36,512 bases of DNA. It comes from Bacteroidales bacterium (GTDB lineage: Bacteria; Bacteroidota; Bacteroidia; Bacteroidales; UBA932). Position numbers and translations under genes: made by a program. The notes under the pieces are model-generated. The model worked only from the letters and a program-made list of their open reading frames with translations. It was not told where the DNA came from and searched no databases. Positions within the stretch are counted from its first letter, which is position 1. Every line of letters starts with the position of its first letter. Shown one piece after another: positions 1 through 5,707 of the stretch. The stretch covers positions 1 to 36,512 of the forward strand of contig SUYR01000026.1 in the NCBI GenBank assembly GCA_015060335.1, written 5' to 3'.

Positions 1-206
1 TCGTGCTGAAGCCATGCCGGCTGATCCATCATCCTGCCGATATTCTTCAGCAGGTACAGCATCTTGTCCCGCTCGCTCACACAATCCTCCAACGGCTTGA
101 CGAAGTTTGCCAACTCCGCAAATATGATAACAATTGTCTCGCCAAGCAAATCATGGCTCTCCTTTTCACGGAAGGTATATTCTGAAATGAAACGGTCCCG
201 GTACTG
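1..206 (-). pseudogene. Remnant of Rpn / PD-(D/E)XK-type transposase-nuclease, cut by the window edge
   Basis: The minus strand is open from a stop codon at 207-209 to the window edge and translates to a segment containing FREKESHDLLGETIVIIFAEL and NIGRMMDQPAWLQ. This is the C-terminal half of the Rpn family (recombination-promoting nuclease, also annotated as PD-(D/E)XK nuclease family transposase), which is abundant in Bacteroidales. An in-frame stop precedes the segment, the conserved N-terminal nuclease half is not found upstream, and a palindromic repeat begins right at the break. It is therefore probably a decayed copy. Whether the 3' end is intact cannot be told, because the gene runs off the left edge. 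Confidence 0.6.
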
Positions 207-313
207 TCATGGTGAGGTCCTGAAAGGACCGTGACCATCTGCAAACTCATCACCCATCAGGTCTCGTTGTCCCGGATGAGATTGCCACGGCTTCGATGAA
301 GCCTCGCAATGAC
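206..313 (-). repeat. Two GTCAT-type palindromic (REP-like) elements
   Basis: Two imperfect palindromes share the plan of those at 4.6-5.6 kb. At 209-238, ATGGT and GGTCCT pair with AGGACC and ACCAT around a GAA loop. At 281-313 (read on minus), GTC-ATTGC-GAGGCTTC pairs with GAAGCC-GCAAT around a 3-nt loop. The first sits at the broken 5' end of the Rpn remnant. The short open frames here are only translations of the palindromes. Confidence 0.6.
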
Positions 314-423
314 AGTGAAAGTGTTCCTCTCCATGACAGTGAGTAGACTGCTGTTCACGATGAAGTGAGGGATCGTAGACATATCGCAATGTCAGTGGAC
401 ACTTTTCAGTTGTTGGCTTCTGC

Positions 424-532
424 CACGACGCAAGACTTTCATGCTAAACTCGTGCGTCGTGACGGAAAACTGCGACATTTTCCGGAATCCTTACCACGAC
501 GCAAGAGTATAAGCCAAAACTCCTGCGTCGTG
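424..532. repeat. Hairpin doublet, CACGACGCA/TGCGTCGTG, period 71 bp
   Basis: Two 38-nt hairpins occupy 424-461 and 495-532. Each has a perfect 9-bp stem (CACGACGCA with TGCGTCGTG) around a 20-nt loop. The loops differ between copies while the stems are identical, so the stem appears to be the conserved part. The 77-codon open frame across this stretch has no homology I recognise and is explained by the repeats. Confidence 0.6.
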
Positions 533-598
533 ACACATACAGTTCCACCTGCTACGCTTTTGCCACGAAACCGTCCCAGATACCCTCAGGTTAAATGA

Positions 599-635
599 TA
601 CCTGTAACGTTTTCATTGCAAAACCGTTACAGGTA
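599..635. repeat. Single hairpin, TACCTGTAACG inverted repeat
   Basis: A perfect 11-bp inverted repeat lies at 599-609 and 625-635 around a 15-nt loop. It resembles the doublets in this window in size but occurs once. No gene is nearby, so it is either a mobile hairpin or a displaced terminator. The rest of 636-667 shows nothing. Confidence 0.4.
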
Positions 636-667
636 CCTTGGCTTGTTATGTCACTATCAGTACATAA

Positions 668-701
668 AAATCCCTCTCAGAATAACTTCCAAGAGGGATT
701 T
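668..701 (-). terminator. Probable original tRNA-Leu terminator, displaced by the island
   Basis: AAATCCCTCT (668-677) pairs perfectly with AGAGGGATTT (692-701). Reading on minus, the hairpin is followed by a T-rich run. It lies immediately beyond the duplicated tRNA 3' end at 704-723, where the chromosomal terminator of tRNA-Leu would be expected after an island inserted between the tRNA and its old downstream flank. The assignment as the ancestral terminator is an inference from position. Confidence 0.5.
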
Positions 702-703
702 AA

Positions 704-723
704 CGTGCTCCGGACGGGAATCG
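704..723 (-). repeat. Left attachment site (att), duplicate of the tRNA-Leu 3' end
   Basis: Twenty bases are identical to 3701-3720, which hold the acceptor arm and T-arm start of tRNA-Leu(TAA). Similarity stops on both sides. A perfect partial copy of a tRNA 3' end, 3 kb from the intact tRNA and in the same orientation, is the standard footprint of tyrosine-integrase insertion. Confidence 0.85.
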
Positions 724-754
724 GACTATATATGATTATCAGTAAGTTATATTA

Positions 755-768
755 TTTACAAGCGGTTT
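755..768. repeat. Putative integrase arm-type site, left end
   Basis: TTTACAAGCGGTTT matches 3590-3603 (TTTACAAGCAGTTT) at 13 of 14 positions in the same orientation. A further CAAGCGG follows at 771-777. Position just inside both island ends suggests integrase arm binding. The remainder of 778-929 shows no gene. Confidence 0.4.
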
Positions 769-929
769 TGCAAGCGGTAAAGGATATGTTTTCATAAAAT
801 CTGCATTTTACATATTTACATCCCTTTTTTCATTCAGCTTGGCCGGAATACTGAACGTAACAGGTATGTTAGGTGTGTTTAGCTTACAACCTTACTGTCA
901 ACCTTTTCTATCACCATTTCTTGCATCAT

Positions 930-969
930 TACTATCATCATTAAGTGCTGTATGAAAATGATGATAGTA
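930..969 (-). terminator. Hairpin downstream of the AlbA/ATPase gene
   Basis: A perfect 13-bp inverted repeat (TACTATCATCATT at 930-942 with its complement at 957-969, 14-nt loop) begins 8 bp beyond the stop codon. No strong T-run follows on minus, so it may stabilise the RNA 3' end rather than terminate efficiently. Confidence 0.5.
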
Positions 970-976
970 GCATAGG

Positions 977-2779
977 CTATTTCTTAGTTCTATATTTCTG
1001 GTATGGATGTCTTGGGGCATTAGGGTACTGCCACTCTAATAAGCCTTCTGCAAGCATCTGAGGTATTATTTTGTTCTTCAAGTATACTATGCTCTTCCCG
1101 ACTTTTGCAGCGATCTCTTCAATTGATGCATAATCAGAACATACTTCCAAGATGTCTTTCTTAACCTTTTCAGACGACGATCTTACACCCTTACTTACAC
1201 CCTTACTTACACCCTTACTTACACCCTTACTATCATCATTTTGGAGTGAGGATAGTTCATACTCCTCATTGATCTGATACTTTGTGCCTCTGCCGAGTCC
1301 GTATGATATCAGGAAGCCTCTATCGCAGAGTGTCTTTAACAGTTTAGTGATGTCCGCACTATGCTTGTCAATGATAATCTGAAGTCTGTAATTTGTAACC
1401 TCTCCCTCACTATAGCAAGTAGCCAAAGTCATCAGTTCATCATGAGTAAGGTCATTGAATGCTTCTCCATAATGACTTTTAAGGAATGAAAGGATGTCAG
1501 CAGACAATAGATTCACCAAAGGGAGTTTCAGTTCTACCTTATCAGGCTGGGTCCTTTCTTTGAGTTCCGGACTTCTGTAATCAGCCTCTTTCCATCCCTG
1601 CAAGATTTTATCCGCTCCACTTCCTGCCTTTTCTGCTGCACCCATAAGAGTGAACATCTGCTGCAGATATTTGTTTCGGCACACGCTTTCCCCGCCATGA
1701 TAGAACTGGTCCATAGTAATCAATAGTGAACCCGGATTCGAGAACTTGATGTAGTCCTTATGCTGCTCGACAACGAGACTGGCATTGATAGAGTAATCGC
1801 AGTGGACCAAAGCATTTATAAAGGCCTCTCTGAGCGCCACATGTGCAGAGGTCTCTTCAACACGAATGCCATTGCTTAGCGCAAAAGGCTTCGGTAGTGC
1901 TGCTGCCAGCTTATTGTAAACCTTGAGATAGAACTGAAACAGATTAGCTTCCCATGTGCCATCAGCATATACTCTATTAGTCCATCTGGCATGAGGGTCA
2001 CTACTAAAATATTCTCTATAGTCTGGGAAGTAGTTCGGGCAGCAATACTGATCCGTAATACTATCTATTTTACCGAACATTAATAGTCCAGCAATGGTAA
2101 GTCCTTCTTTCTTTTCTCTCTTATCTGCACGATATCCACCTAATTTTTTAAGCAACTCCTTATCACTTAGAGACAGCCAAGGGTGTGATGGCGAATGTGC
2201 GGATACAATACGCTTATATTGTTGTAGAGACTCATTATCAATATCTTCTTCAATTGTGAATTCCGGTAGAATGCGACTATCTCTAGTATGCTCTACATCT
2301 GCGTCTGCATACATTCTCCTTACGTTGTCAGGAGTACACTGATAATCGCCCTCATGGTTTCTTTTGAAAACATTGTCTGGATTGTTCTTTATGTAGATCG
2401 GAATCTGTGTTCTTTGAGCTCTTGGTACATTGATTACCAATACATACGAGCCATTGTATTCGCCGTCTTGAACATCACCGTCTTTCAGGATATTAGTGCT
2501 GCAGATTGATTTGTTATTCAATCCATTCCAAAGATCACTCTTGTATCGTTGTATCTGATCTTCCGAAAGATTGTCAATCATGAAACGGCCGTCCTTTTCT
2601 TTGACACCAAGCACAATTACTCCACCCTGCGTATTGGCAAAAGCAGAGTATGTCTCCCAAAGGGAACCTGGAAAACCTCCTTTGGCAGATTTAAATTCAA
2701 TATCTGTAGACTCGTATCCCTCCATAAGGCTTTCCAGCCTTTCCACGAACTCTATGTCGTCAAACAATGTCTTCTCCAT
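977..2779 (-). CDS. AlbA_2 (Schlafen-like) DNA-binding, GHKL-ATPase-type transcriptional regulator
   Basis: A 600-residue protein. Residues about 20-150 form an AlbA_2/Schlafen-like domain with the typical STDIEFKSAKGG opening and the AFANTQGGVIVLGV strand. Residues about 313-327 (ALREAFINALVHCDYS) and a later FSNPGSL and GSGADKI match the C-terminal ATP-binding domain (HATPase_c_4) usual for this family. Winged-helix segments follow, separated by a linker of four SKGV units at about 516-531. Proteins of this build are often annotated as putative transcriptional regulators, and several Schlafen-like proteins act in antiphage defence; which applies here is not visible. The gene starts 29 bp after vsr ends and is probably cotranscribed with it from the integrase promoter at 3586-3593. 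The start is the first Met after the vsr stop. Confidence 0.85.
   Translation of the reverse strand: MEKTLFDDIEFVERLESLMEGYESTDIEFKSAKGGFPGSLWETYSAFANTQGGVIVLGVKEKDGRFMIDNLSEDQIQRYKSDLWNGLNNKSICSTNILKDGDVQDGEYNGSYVLVINVPRAQRTQIPIYIKNNPDNVFKRNHEGDYQCTPDNVRRMYADADVEHTRDSRILPEFTIEEDIDNESLQQYKRIVSAHSPSHPWLSLSDKELLKKLGGYRADKREKKEGLTIAGLLMFGKIDSITDQYCCPNYFPDYREYFSSDPHARWTNRVYADGTWEANLFQFYLKVYNKLAAALPKPFALSNGIRVEETSAHVALREAFINALVHCDYSINASLVVEQHKDYIKFSNPGSLLITMDQFYHGGESVCRNKYLQQMFTLMGAAEKAGSGADKILQGWKEADYRSPELKERTQPDKVELKLPLVNLLSADILSFLKSHYGEAFNDLTHDELMTLATCYSEGEVTNYRLQIIIDKHSADITKLLKTLCDRGFLISYGLGRGTKYQINEEYELSSLQNDDSKGVSKGVSKGVSKGVRSSSEKVKKDILEVCSDYASIEEIAAKVGKSIVYLKNKIIPQMLAEGLLEWQYPNAPRHPYQKYRTKK
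1185..1232 (-). repeat. 12-bp coding microsatellite, four units, encoding (SKGV)4
   Basis: ACACCCTTACTT is repeated four times head to tail; the last unit ends in A. Units are multiples of three, so gain or loss changes linker length between winged-helix modules without shifting the frame. Confidence 0.9.
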
Positions 2780-2808
2780 CAGTCTGTAGTTTTTACAAAG
2801 ATATGTAT

Positions 2809-3390
2809 TTATTCTTCTTGTGATGCAATCTTTATCTTCTGTGGTATAGGGAACATTCTTTTAATTTCCTCTTCCAATGCGGCCTGTCTTTCAAGCATTA
2901 GTTCTCTTTCTCTCTTTGCCGTGGCGCGACTAAGTCTCCTTTGGTCTTCTTTCTGCTTCTTTAGTTCTCCTGCTGAGCGGATCTCCTCTGCCAAAGTCTG
3001 TATTCTTGCTTCTGCTTTTTCTTTTCCTCGAAGTTCGCATTCCCATACAATAATAATCGTCCATCCTAATGCTTCCAAATGAGCTGCCGTCACTTCATCT
3101 CTATGTTTGTTCCTTGCGATCTTCGTCTCCCAAAACTCGATATTCGACTTTGGCTTTGTTGCATATCGACATCCCCCATGACCATGCCAAAAGCATCCGT
3201 TTACCATTATGACAACACCATATTTTGGCATCACTATATCCGGCCTTCCAGGCAGATTCCTATCTTGCAATCTGAACCTGAATCCGCGTGCATGCAGCCC
3301 TTTCCGAACCAAAAGTTCCGGCTTGGTGTCCTTGCCTCGGATACGGGACATGCAGTGACTGCATTGAAATGTGTTTAATTTATCACACAT
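2809..3390 (-). CDS. vsr: Very short patch repair (Vsr) endonuclease
   Basis: Vsr nicks DNA 5' of T:G mismatches that arise by deamination of 5-methylcytosine. The 193-residue protein opens with the family sequence SRIRGKDTKPELLVRKGLHA and has GRPDIVMPKYGVVIMVNGCFWHGHG. Asp51, His69 and His71 fall at the same positions as the catalytic and metal residues of E. coli Vsr, and Glu25 is present. After about residue 135 there is a lysine/glutamate-rich probable coiled coil not needed for the core fold. It normally accompanies a cytosine methyltransferase, and none is in this island, so it is an orphan here. The start is six bases after the integrase-stump stop codon, which suggests cotranscription. 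Confidence 0.93.
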   Translation of the reverse strand: MCDKLNTFQCSHCMSRIRGKDTKPELLVRKGLHARGFRFRLQDRNLPGRPDIVMPKYGVVIMVNGCFWHGHGGCRYATKPKSNIEFWETKIARNKHRDEVTAAHLEALGWTIIIVWECELRGKEKAEARIQTLAEEIRSAGELKKQKEDQRRLSRATAKRERELMLERQAALEEEIKRMFPIPQKIKIASQEE

Positions 3391-3396
3391 GTGTTT

Positions 3397-3555
3397 CTAC
3401 TTCTTGACGCGTTGGGCCTTCTCGTCCCATTTGTCCGGAGCGATGGCATAGCCGACTGAAGTACAGAGACGTTCTCCGAACAGAGAAATGGAGACGTTTA
3501 TAGGATGGTCGCCCTGCTTGTCCGGGCGTGTGAAAAGGTAGAACTTTACTGGCAT
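3397..3555 (-). pseudogene. N-terminal stump of a tyrosine recombinase (integrase)
   Basis: About 52 residues, from MPVKFYLFTRPDKQGD to a stop after KAQRVKK. The sequence matches the arm-DNA-binding N-terminus of Bacteroidales tyrosine integrases (ISLFGERLCTSVGYAIAPDKWDEKAQ). The SAM-like and catalytic domains (R...HxxR...Y) are missing and vsr begins directly after. I chose Met at 3555 because the promoter motif at 3586-3593 would lie inside the longer frame that opens at 3588. It sits next to tRNA-Leu, where the integrase of a tRNA-targeted island belongs. Confidence 0.75.
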
Positions 3556-3585
3556 ATTCGGACCGCTTGTAAGTTTATTTGCAAG

Positions 3586-3593
3586 CAAATTTA
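3586..3593 (-). promoter_or_regulatory. TAnnTTTG promoter of the integrase stump, vsr and AlbA genes
   Basis: On minus the bases read TAAATTTG about 30 bp before the ATG at 3555. It overlaps one of the TTTACAAGC repeats at the island end, so integrase arm binding would have competed with transcription. No correctly spaced TTTG was found. Confidence 0.5.
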
Positions 3594-3603
3594 CAAGCAG
3601 TTT
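3590..3603. repeat. Putative integrase arm-type site, right end
   Basis: TTTACAAGCAGTTT is a near-identical partner of 755-768. A further inverted GCTTGTAA / TTGCAAGC motif lies at 3566-3586. Function is inferred only from position. Confidence 0.4.
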
Positions 3604-3628
3604 TTGACAAAACCAAATAACATAAAAT

Positions 3629-3666
3629 AAAGCCTGATAAAAGCAAAGTGCTTATTATCAGGCTTT
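3629..3666 (-). terminator. Strong terminator hairpin after tRNA-Leu
   Basis: AAAGCCTGATAA (3629-3640) pairs perfectly with TTATCAGGCTTT (3655-3666), with a further AAGCA/TGCTT inner stem. On minus it is followed by a T-rich tract. It lies inside the island, 36 bp past the tRNA end, so the island supplies a replacement terminator for the tRNA it split from its flank. Confidence 0.75.
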
Positions 3667-3702
3667 TGTAAAATGGAGCAATCTTTAAAAAACTGCCCCT
3701 CG

Positions 3703-3788
3703 TGCTCCGGACGGGAATCGAACCCGTACGGCCATTTCTGGCCACGGGATTTTAAGTCCCGCGTGTCTACCTATTCCACCACCAGAGC
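3703..3788 (-). tRNA. tRNA-Leu(TAA)
   Basis: Eighty-six nucleotides with acceptor GCTCTGG pairing with CCGGAGC, anticodon stem-loop CGGGA-CTTAAAA-TCCCG (anticodon TAA), a long variable arm (TGGCCAGAAATGGCC) as in class II tRNAs, and T-arm CGGGTTCGATTCCCG. The discriminator base is A. CCA is not encoded. Its last 20 bases form the island attachment site. Confidence 0.95.
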
Positions 3789-3799
3789 GGTAGGAAGTG

Positions 3800-3807
3800 C
3801 AAAGATA
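3800..3807 (-). promoter_or_regulatory. TAnnTTTG promoter of tRNA-Leu
   Basis: TATCTTTG on minus, 12 bp before the first base of the mature tRNA. It is divergent from a TAAATTTG on plus at 3831-3838. Confidence 0.6.
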
Positions 3808-3830
3808 ATTCATTTTTTGGAAAAATAACT

Positions 3831-3838
3831 TAAATTTG
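3831..3838 (+). promoter_or_regulatory. TAnnTTTG motif next to the small ORF at 3844
   Basis: TAAATTTG ends 5 bp before ATG 3844. If used, the transcript would begin almost at the start codon (leaderless). It could equally be fortuitous in AT-rich DNA. Confidence 0.35.
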
Positions 3839-3843
3839 CATAT

Positions 3844-4113
3844 ATGTCGAAGGGGATCAAAATATATAGGAATCCCAGAAATGGGGAGAAAGTCTTGGAA
3901 ATCTATACACTTGACTTCATCAGTGACCGGAATCACGGCTACGGCTGGCTCGGGCTTCATTTCCGTCATTTCCGCATAAAATTGCTGCTTAAATGGGCGG
4001 ACAAGGTATATGTTCCCGACTATGACGTTGCCATCGATCTGGTGAAATATTATTTTTATCCTCGAGAGAACATCGTGGTGGACAGAACTATACTCCCTGC
4101 CGACAAATCCTGA
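3844..4113 (+). CDS. Small hypothetical protein, 89 residues
   Basis: The frame runs ATG to TGA and reads as a basic, aromatic-rich soluble protein (YGWLGLHFRHFRIKLLLKW, VDRTILPADKS). I recognise no family, no signal peptide and no membrane segment. Support comes from a TAnnTTTG motif just upstream and from third-position use resembling the neighbouring genes. It may be intact, or the 5' part of a longer gene whose tail could be the fragment at 4450-4545. Confidence 0.5.
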   Translation: MSKGIKIYRNPRNGEKVLEIYTLDFISDRNHGYGWLGLHFRHFRIKLLLKWADKVYVPDYDVAIDLVKYYFYPRENIVVDRTILPADKS

Positions 4114-4301
4114 AGTAAGAAGCGGGCTAAAAAGCCAAATAGGATCTTTTTCATGGTAGATATGGTTGGAAGTACGTTATGTGCCGCGTAAATGACGTCG
4201 GCGTTGTAAATTTATATAAAAGACGTATTTCCCGACAAATATTCACATAGTCATTCTTTGTTATATACGTTTATACGTTTACGTTGCTGTAATTTTTCTA
4301 C

Positions 4302-4412
4302 ACCGTCACCCAAAAAAGACTAAAAAATTGGAGTGACGGTCCCGATTTCTTCCCGTTTTTCCCTATTTAGGCACCGTCCCTCCAGGAAATCATCGAAAAA
4401 TGGGGTGACGGT
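4302..4412. repeat. Hairpin doublet, ACCGTCAC/GTGACGGT, period 71 bp
   Basis: Copy 1 at 4302-4340 pairs ACCGTCAC with GTGACGGT and continues with CC/GG. Copy 2 at 4373-4412 keeps ACCGTC...GACGGT, followed inward by CCTCC facing GGGG. Loops are A-rich and differ. The start-to-start distance is 71 bp, as in the doublet at 424. The rest of 4114-4449 is AT-rich with no gene seen. Confidence 0.55.
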
Positions 4413-4449
4413 CATTCATCGGAATACTGCACAGGAACCGAAGACATAA

Positions 4450-4545
4450 AGTGCGACGCATTATCTGTTCATCAGCGTGCTCAGGAAGCCCAAGCGTATC
4501 CTGGCTTCCTATACCGAATGCGCGAAGCGTCCGGATTTACTATGA
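4450..4545 (+). pseudogene. Possible 3' tail of a lost gene
   Basis: One plus frame is open from a stop at 4447-4449 to TGA at 4543-4545 and reads like a natural C-terminus (YLFISVLRKPKRILASYTE then CAKRPDLL). A good terminator hairpin begins 5 bp after the stop. There is no start codon in a sensible place. Reading this as a gene remnant is an inference; chance is possible over only 31 codons. Confidence 0.25.
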
Positions 4546-4550
4546 CATAA

Positions 4551-4580
4551 CAGGCACCCGGTCTTTTGACTGGGTGCCTG
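4551..4580 (+). terminator. Terminator-like hairpin
   Basis: CAGGCACCCGGTC pairs with GACTGGGTGCCTG (one G-T) around TTTT, then TTTA follows. It lies directly downstream of the possible gene tail 4450-4545 and upstream of the repeat field. Confidence 0.6.
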
Positions 4581-4585
4581 TTTAG

Positions 4586-4695
4586 ATCCCCGATCAGGTC
4601 GGGGATGACTGGTGATCAGGTCGGGGATGATTGGTGAGCATGTCGGGGATGATTGGTTGAGTTTGTGGGATTGCCGGTCGAAGCCGGCAATGACT
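4586..4695 (-). repeat. GTCAT-type palindromes (two full, several half copies)
   Basis: Full palindromes are ATCCCCGA...TCGGGGAT at 4586-4606 and TTGCCGG...CCGGCAA at 4671-4690. Read on minus, each is preceded by the pentamer GTCAT or its overlap. Half copies (TCGGGGATGA) lie between them at about 4621 and 4643. They share the plan of the elements at 4955, 5304 and 5620. Confidence 0.75.
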
Positions 4696-4726
4696 GGTTG
4701 ATCTGGTTGAGGATGACTGGTTGGCT

Positions 4727-4979
4727 GCTTCGTCATGCCTGACTGTTCGCTTCGTCATGCCTGACTGTTCGCTTCGTCATGCCTGACTGTTCGCTTCGTC
4801 ATGCCTGACTGTTCGCTTCGTCATGCCTGACTGTTCGCTTCGTCATGCCTGACTGTTCGCTTCGTCATACCCGACTGTTTGTTTTGTCATACCTGACTAT
4901 TTGTTTTGTCATGCCCGGCTGTTTGTTTTGTCATGCCCGGCTGTTTGTTTTGTCATGCCCGGCTCCGACCGGGCATCTC
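4727..4979 (-). repeat. Tandem half-palindrome array A: 11 units of 22 bp ending in a full palindrome
   Basis: GTCAT recurs at 4732, 4754, 4776, 4798, 4820, 4842, 4864, 4886, 4908, 4930 and 4952, always 22 bp apart. The first six units are identical (GTCATGCCTGACTG plus TTCGCTTC); the next ones change step by step (GTTTGTTTT spacers, GCCCGG stem) until the last unit forms the complete palindrome ATGCCCGG...CCGGGCAT (4955-4976). That palindrome lies 3 bp beyond the stop codon of the GIY-YIG gene. There are no unique spacers. The open frame across it is a repeat translation. Confidence 0.95.
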
Positions 4980-5288
4980 TTATATCAGGTCAGGATCATC
5001 AATAATGCTATGGGACAAATCCTCCCACTTTGGATTTATGGTATCTACAAGCTGATTCTTCCATTCTCTTTTGAAGTGCTTCAGTTGTTTTTCTCTAGCG
5101 ATTGCCTGTTCAATAGACGGAAGTTGCTCGAAGTATACCAGTTTGTTGCAGTTGTATTTCGAGGTAAAGACAGAACCGTGGCCATCAAAATGTTCTTTTA
5201 CTCGTCGTTTGAGTGAATTGGTTACGCCGGTGTAGAGAACCTTGTTGGTCCGGTTGGTCATGAAGTATATGTAGCCTTTCTTCTGCAT
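4980..5288 (-). CDS. GIY-YIG single-domain endonuclease family protein
   Basis: A 102-residue protein of the UvrC-N/URI type. The two GIY-YIG strands are Y6-I-Y8 and Y19-T-G21, followed by LKRRVKEH (Arg28/29, His33) and the catalytic Glu66 in AIAREKQLK. Such proteins are small stand-alone nucleases, mostly of unknown role. I chose Met at 5288 because the 17 extra residues of the longer frame (from 5339) contain MPDLIGHL, the translation of the palindrome at 5304-5324. The gene lies tightly between two such palindromes, each continuing outward as a tandem array, an arrangement that suggests the nuclease and the repeats belong together, as RAYT transposases do with REP sequences. Confidence 0.88.
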   Translation of the reverse strand: MQKKGYIYFMTNRTNKVLYTGVTNSLKRRVKEHFDGHGSVFTSKYNCNKLVYFEQLPSIEQAIAREKQLKHFKREWKNQLVDTINPKWEDLSHSIIDDPDLI

Positions 5289-5303
5289 GGTCTTTGGGTT
5301 TAG

Positions 5304-5515
5304 ATGCCCGATCAGGTCGGGCATGACTGTTGGTTTCATCGGGGATGACTATTGGTTTCATCGGTGAAGACTATTCGGGGATGACTATTGGTTTCATCGG
5401 GGATGACTATTCGGGGATGGCTGTTCGGGCATGACTGTTAGTTTCATCGGGCATGACTATTGGTTTCATCGGGGATGACTATTCGTGCATGACTGTTGGT
5501 TTCATCGGGGATGAC
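5304..5515 (-). repeat. Palindrome plus tandem half-palindrome array B (14/22-bp steps)
   Basis: ATGCCCGA...TCGGGCAT (5304-5324) is a full palindrome 15 bp before the chosen GIY-YIG start. Cores like TCGGGGATGACTAT then start at 5317, 5339, 5361, 5375, 5397, 5411, 5425, 5447, 5469, 5483 and 5505. Every step is 22 or 14 bp, because an 8-bp insert (TGGTTTCA) is present or absent between 14-bp cores. Confidence 0.93.
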
Positions 5516-5520
5516 GTTTT

Positions 5521-5640
5521 GTCATTGCCTGATGTTATGTCGTTCCTTGATGTTTTGTCATTGCCTGATGTTTTGTCGTCATTGCCTGATGTTTTGTCAT
5601 TGCCTGATGTTTTGTCGTCATTGCCGGCTTGACCGGCAAT
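5521..5640 (-). repeat. Tandem half-palindrome array C (18/21-bp steps) ending in a full palindrome
   Basis: GTCATTGCCTGATGTTTT-type units start at 5521, 5539, 5557, 5578, 5596 and 5617; steps are 18 or 21 bp, the longer ones carrying an extra GTC. The last unit becomes the full palindrome ATTGCCGG...CCGGCAAT (5620-5640), which lies 67 bp beyond the stop of the transposase gene. The layout is thus the same as array A: gene end, palindrome, array. Confidence 0.93.
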
Positions 5641-5654
5641 CTATGATATTGTGC

Positions 5655-5707
5655 TTATTCCACAAACTCAAGTGTCGCCACACTGATGCGGATGGATGGT
5701 GGGAAAC
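5655..5707 (-). pseudogene. Detached second copy of the comF 3' end
   Basis: On minus, the codons from 5707 down to the stop at 5655-5657 translate to PPSIRISVATLEFVE. The intact comF-like gene 1.1 kb upstream ends in VRISVATLGCVGQA. Over CGnATCAGnGTnGCnACACT the DNA differs only at third codon positions, so both copies look protein-derived and diverged rather than freshly duplicated. The fragment abuts the transposase stop codon (5708-5710). Confidence 0.7.

Larger units (their letters stand above)
704..3720. mobile_element. Small tRNA-Leu-integrated genomic island with vsr and AlbA/ATPase cargo
   Basis: The island is bounded by the 20-bp direct repeat 704-723 / 3701-3720. It carries, all on minus, an integrase stump, vsr and an AlbA_2/ATPase gene. 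TTTACAAGC-type repeats lie just inside both ends, as expected for integrase arm sites. The integrase keeps only about 52 N-terminal residues and cannot be functional, so the element is probably fixed unless a related integrase acts on it. There are no replication or transfer genes. Both cargo genes are of kinds linked to DNA repair, restriction or phage defence. Confidence 0.8.

Noticed and set aside
365..598. 77-codon open frame
   Set aside because: It is read through the CACGACGCA hairpin doublet and flanking repeats; no start signals or protein features.
860..976. Short minus-strand peptide frame downstream of the AlbA gene
   Set aside because: Low-complexity Met/Ile-rich frame through the hairpin 930-969, with no initiation signal.
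4114..4449. Continuation of the small gene at 3844
   Set aside because: Stops occur in all plus frames and the stretch contains the ACCGTCAC hairpin doublet; only a doubtful tail remains at 4450-4545.
4845..5216. 123-codon plus-strand open frame over array A and the GIY-YIG gene
   Set aside because: The first part is a repeat translation and the rest is antisense to a gene with clear GIY-YIG motifs.
5289..5339. 17-residue N-terminal extension of the GIY-YIG protein
   Set aside because: It encodes MPDLIGHL, a direct translation of the palindrome at 5304-5324, and the family starts at the later Met.
4727..5640. CRISPR array
   Set aside because: The repeats are contiguous half-palindromes with 14-22-bp steps and no unique spacers; there are no cas genes.
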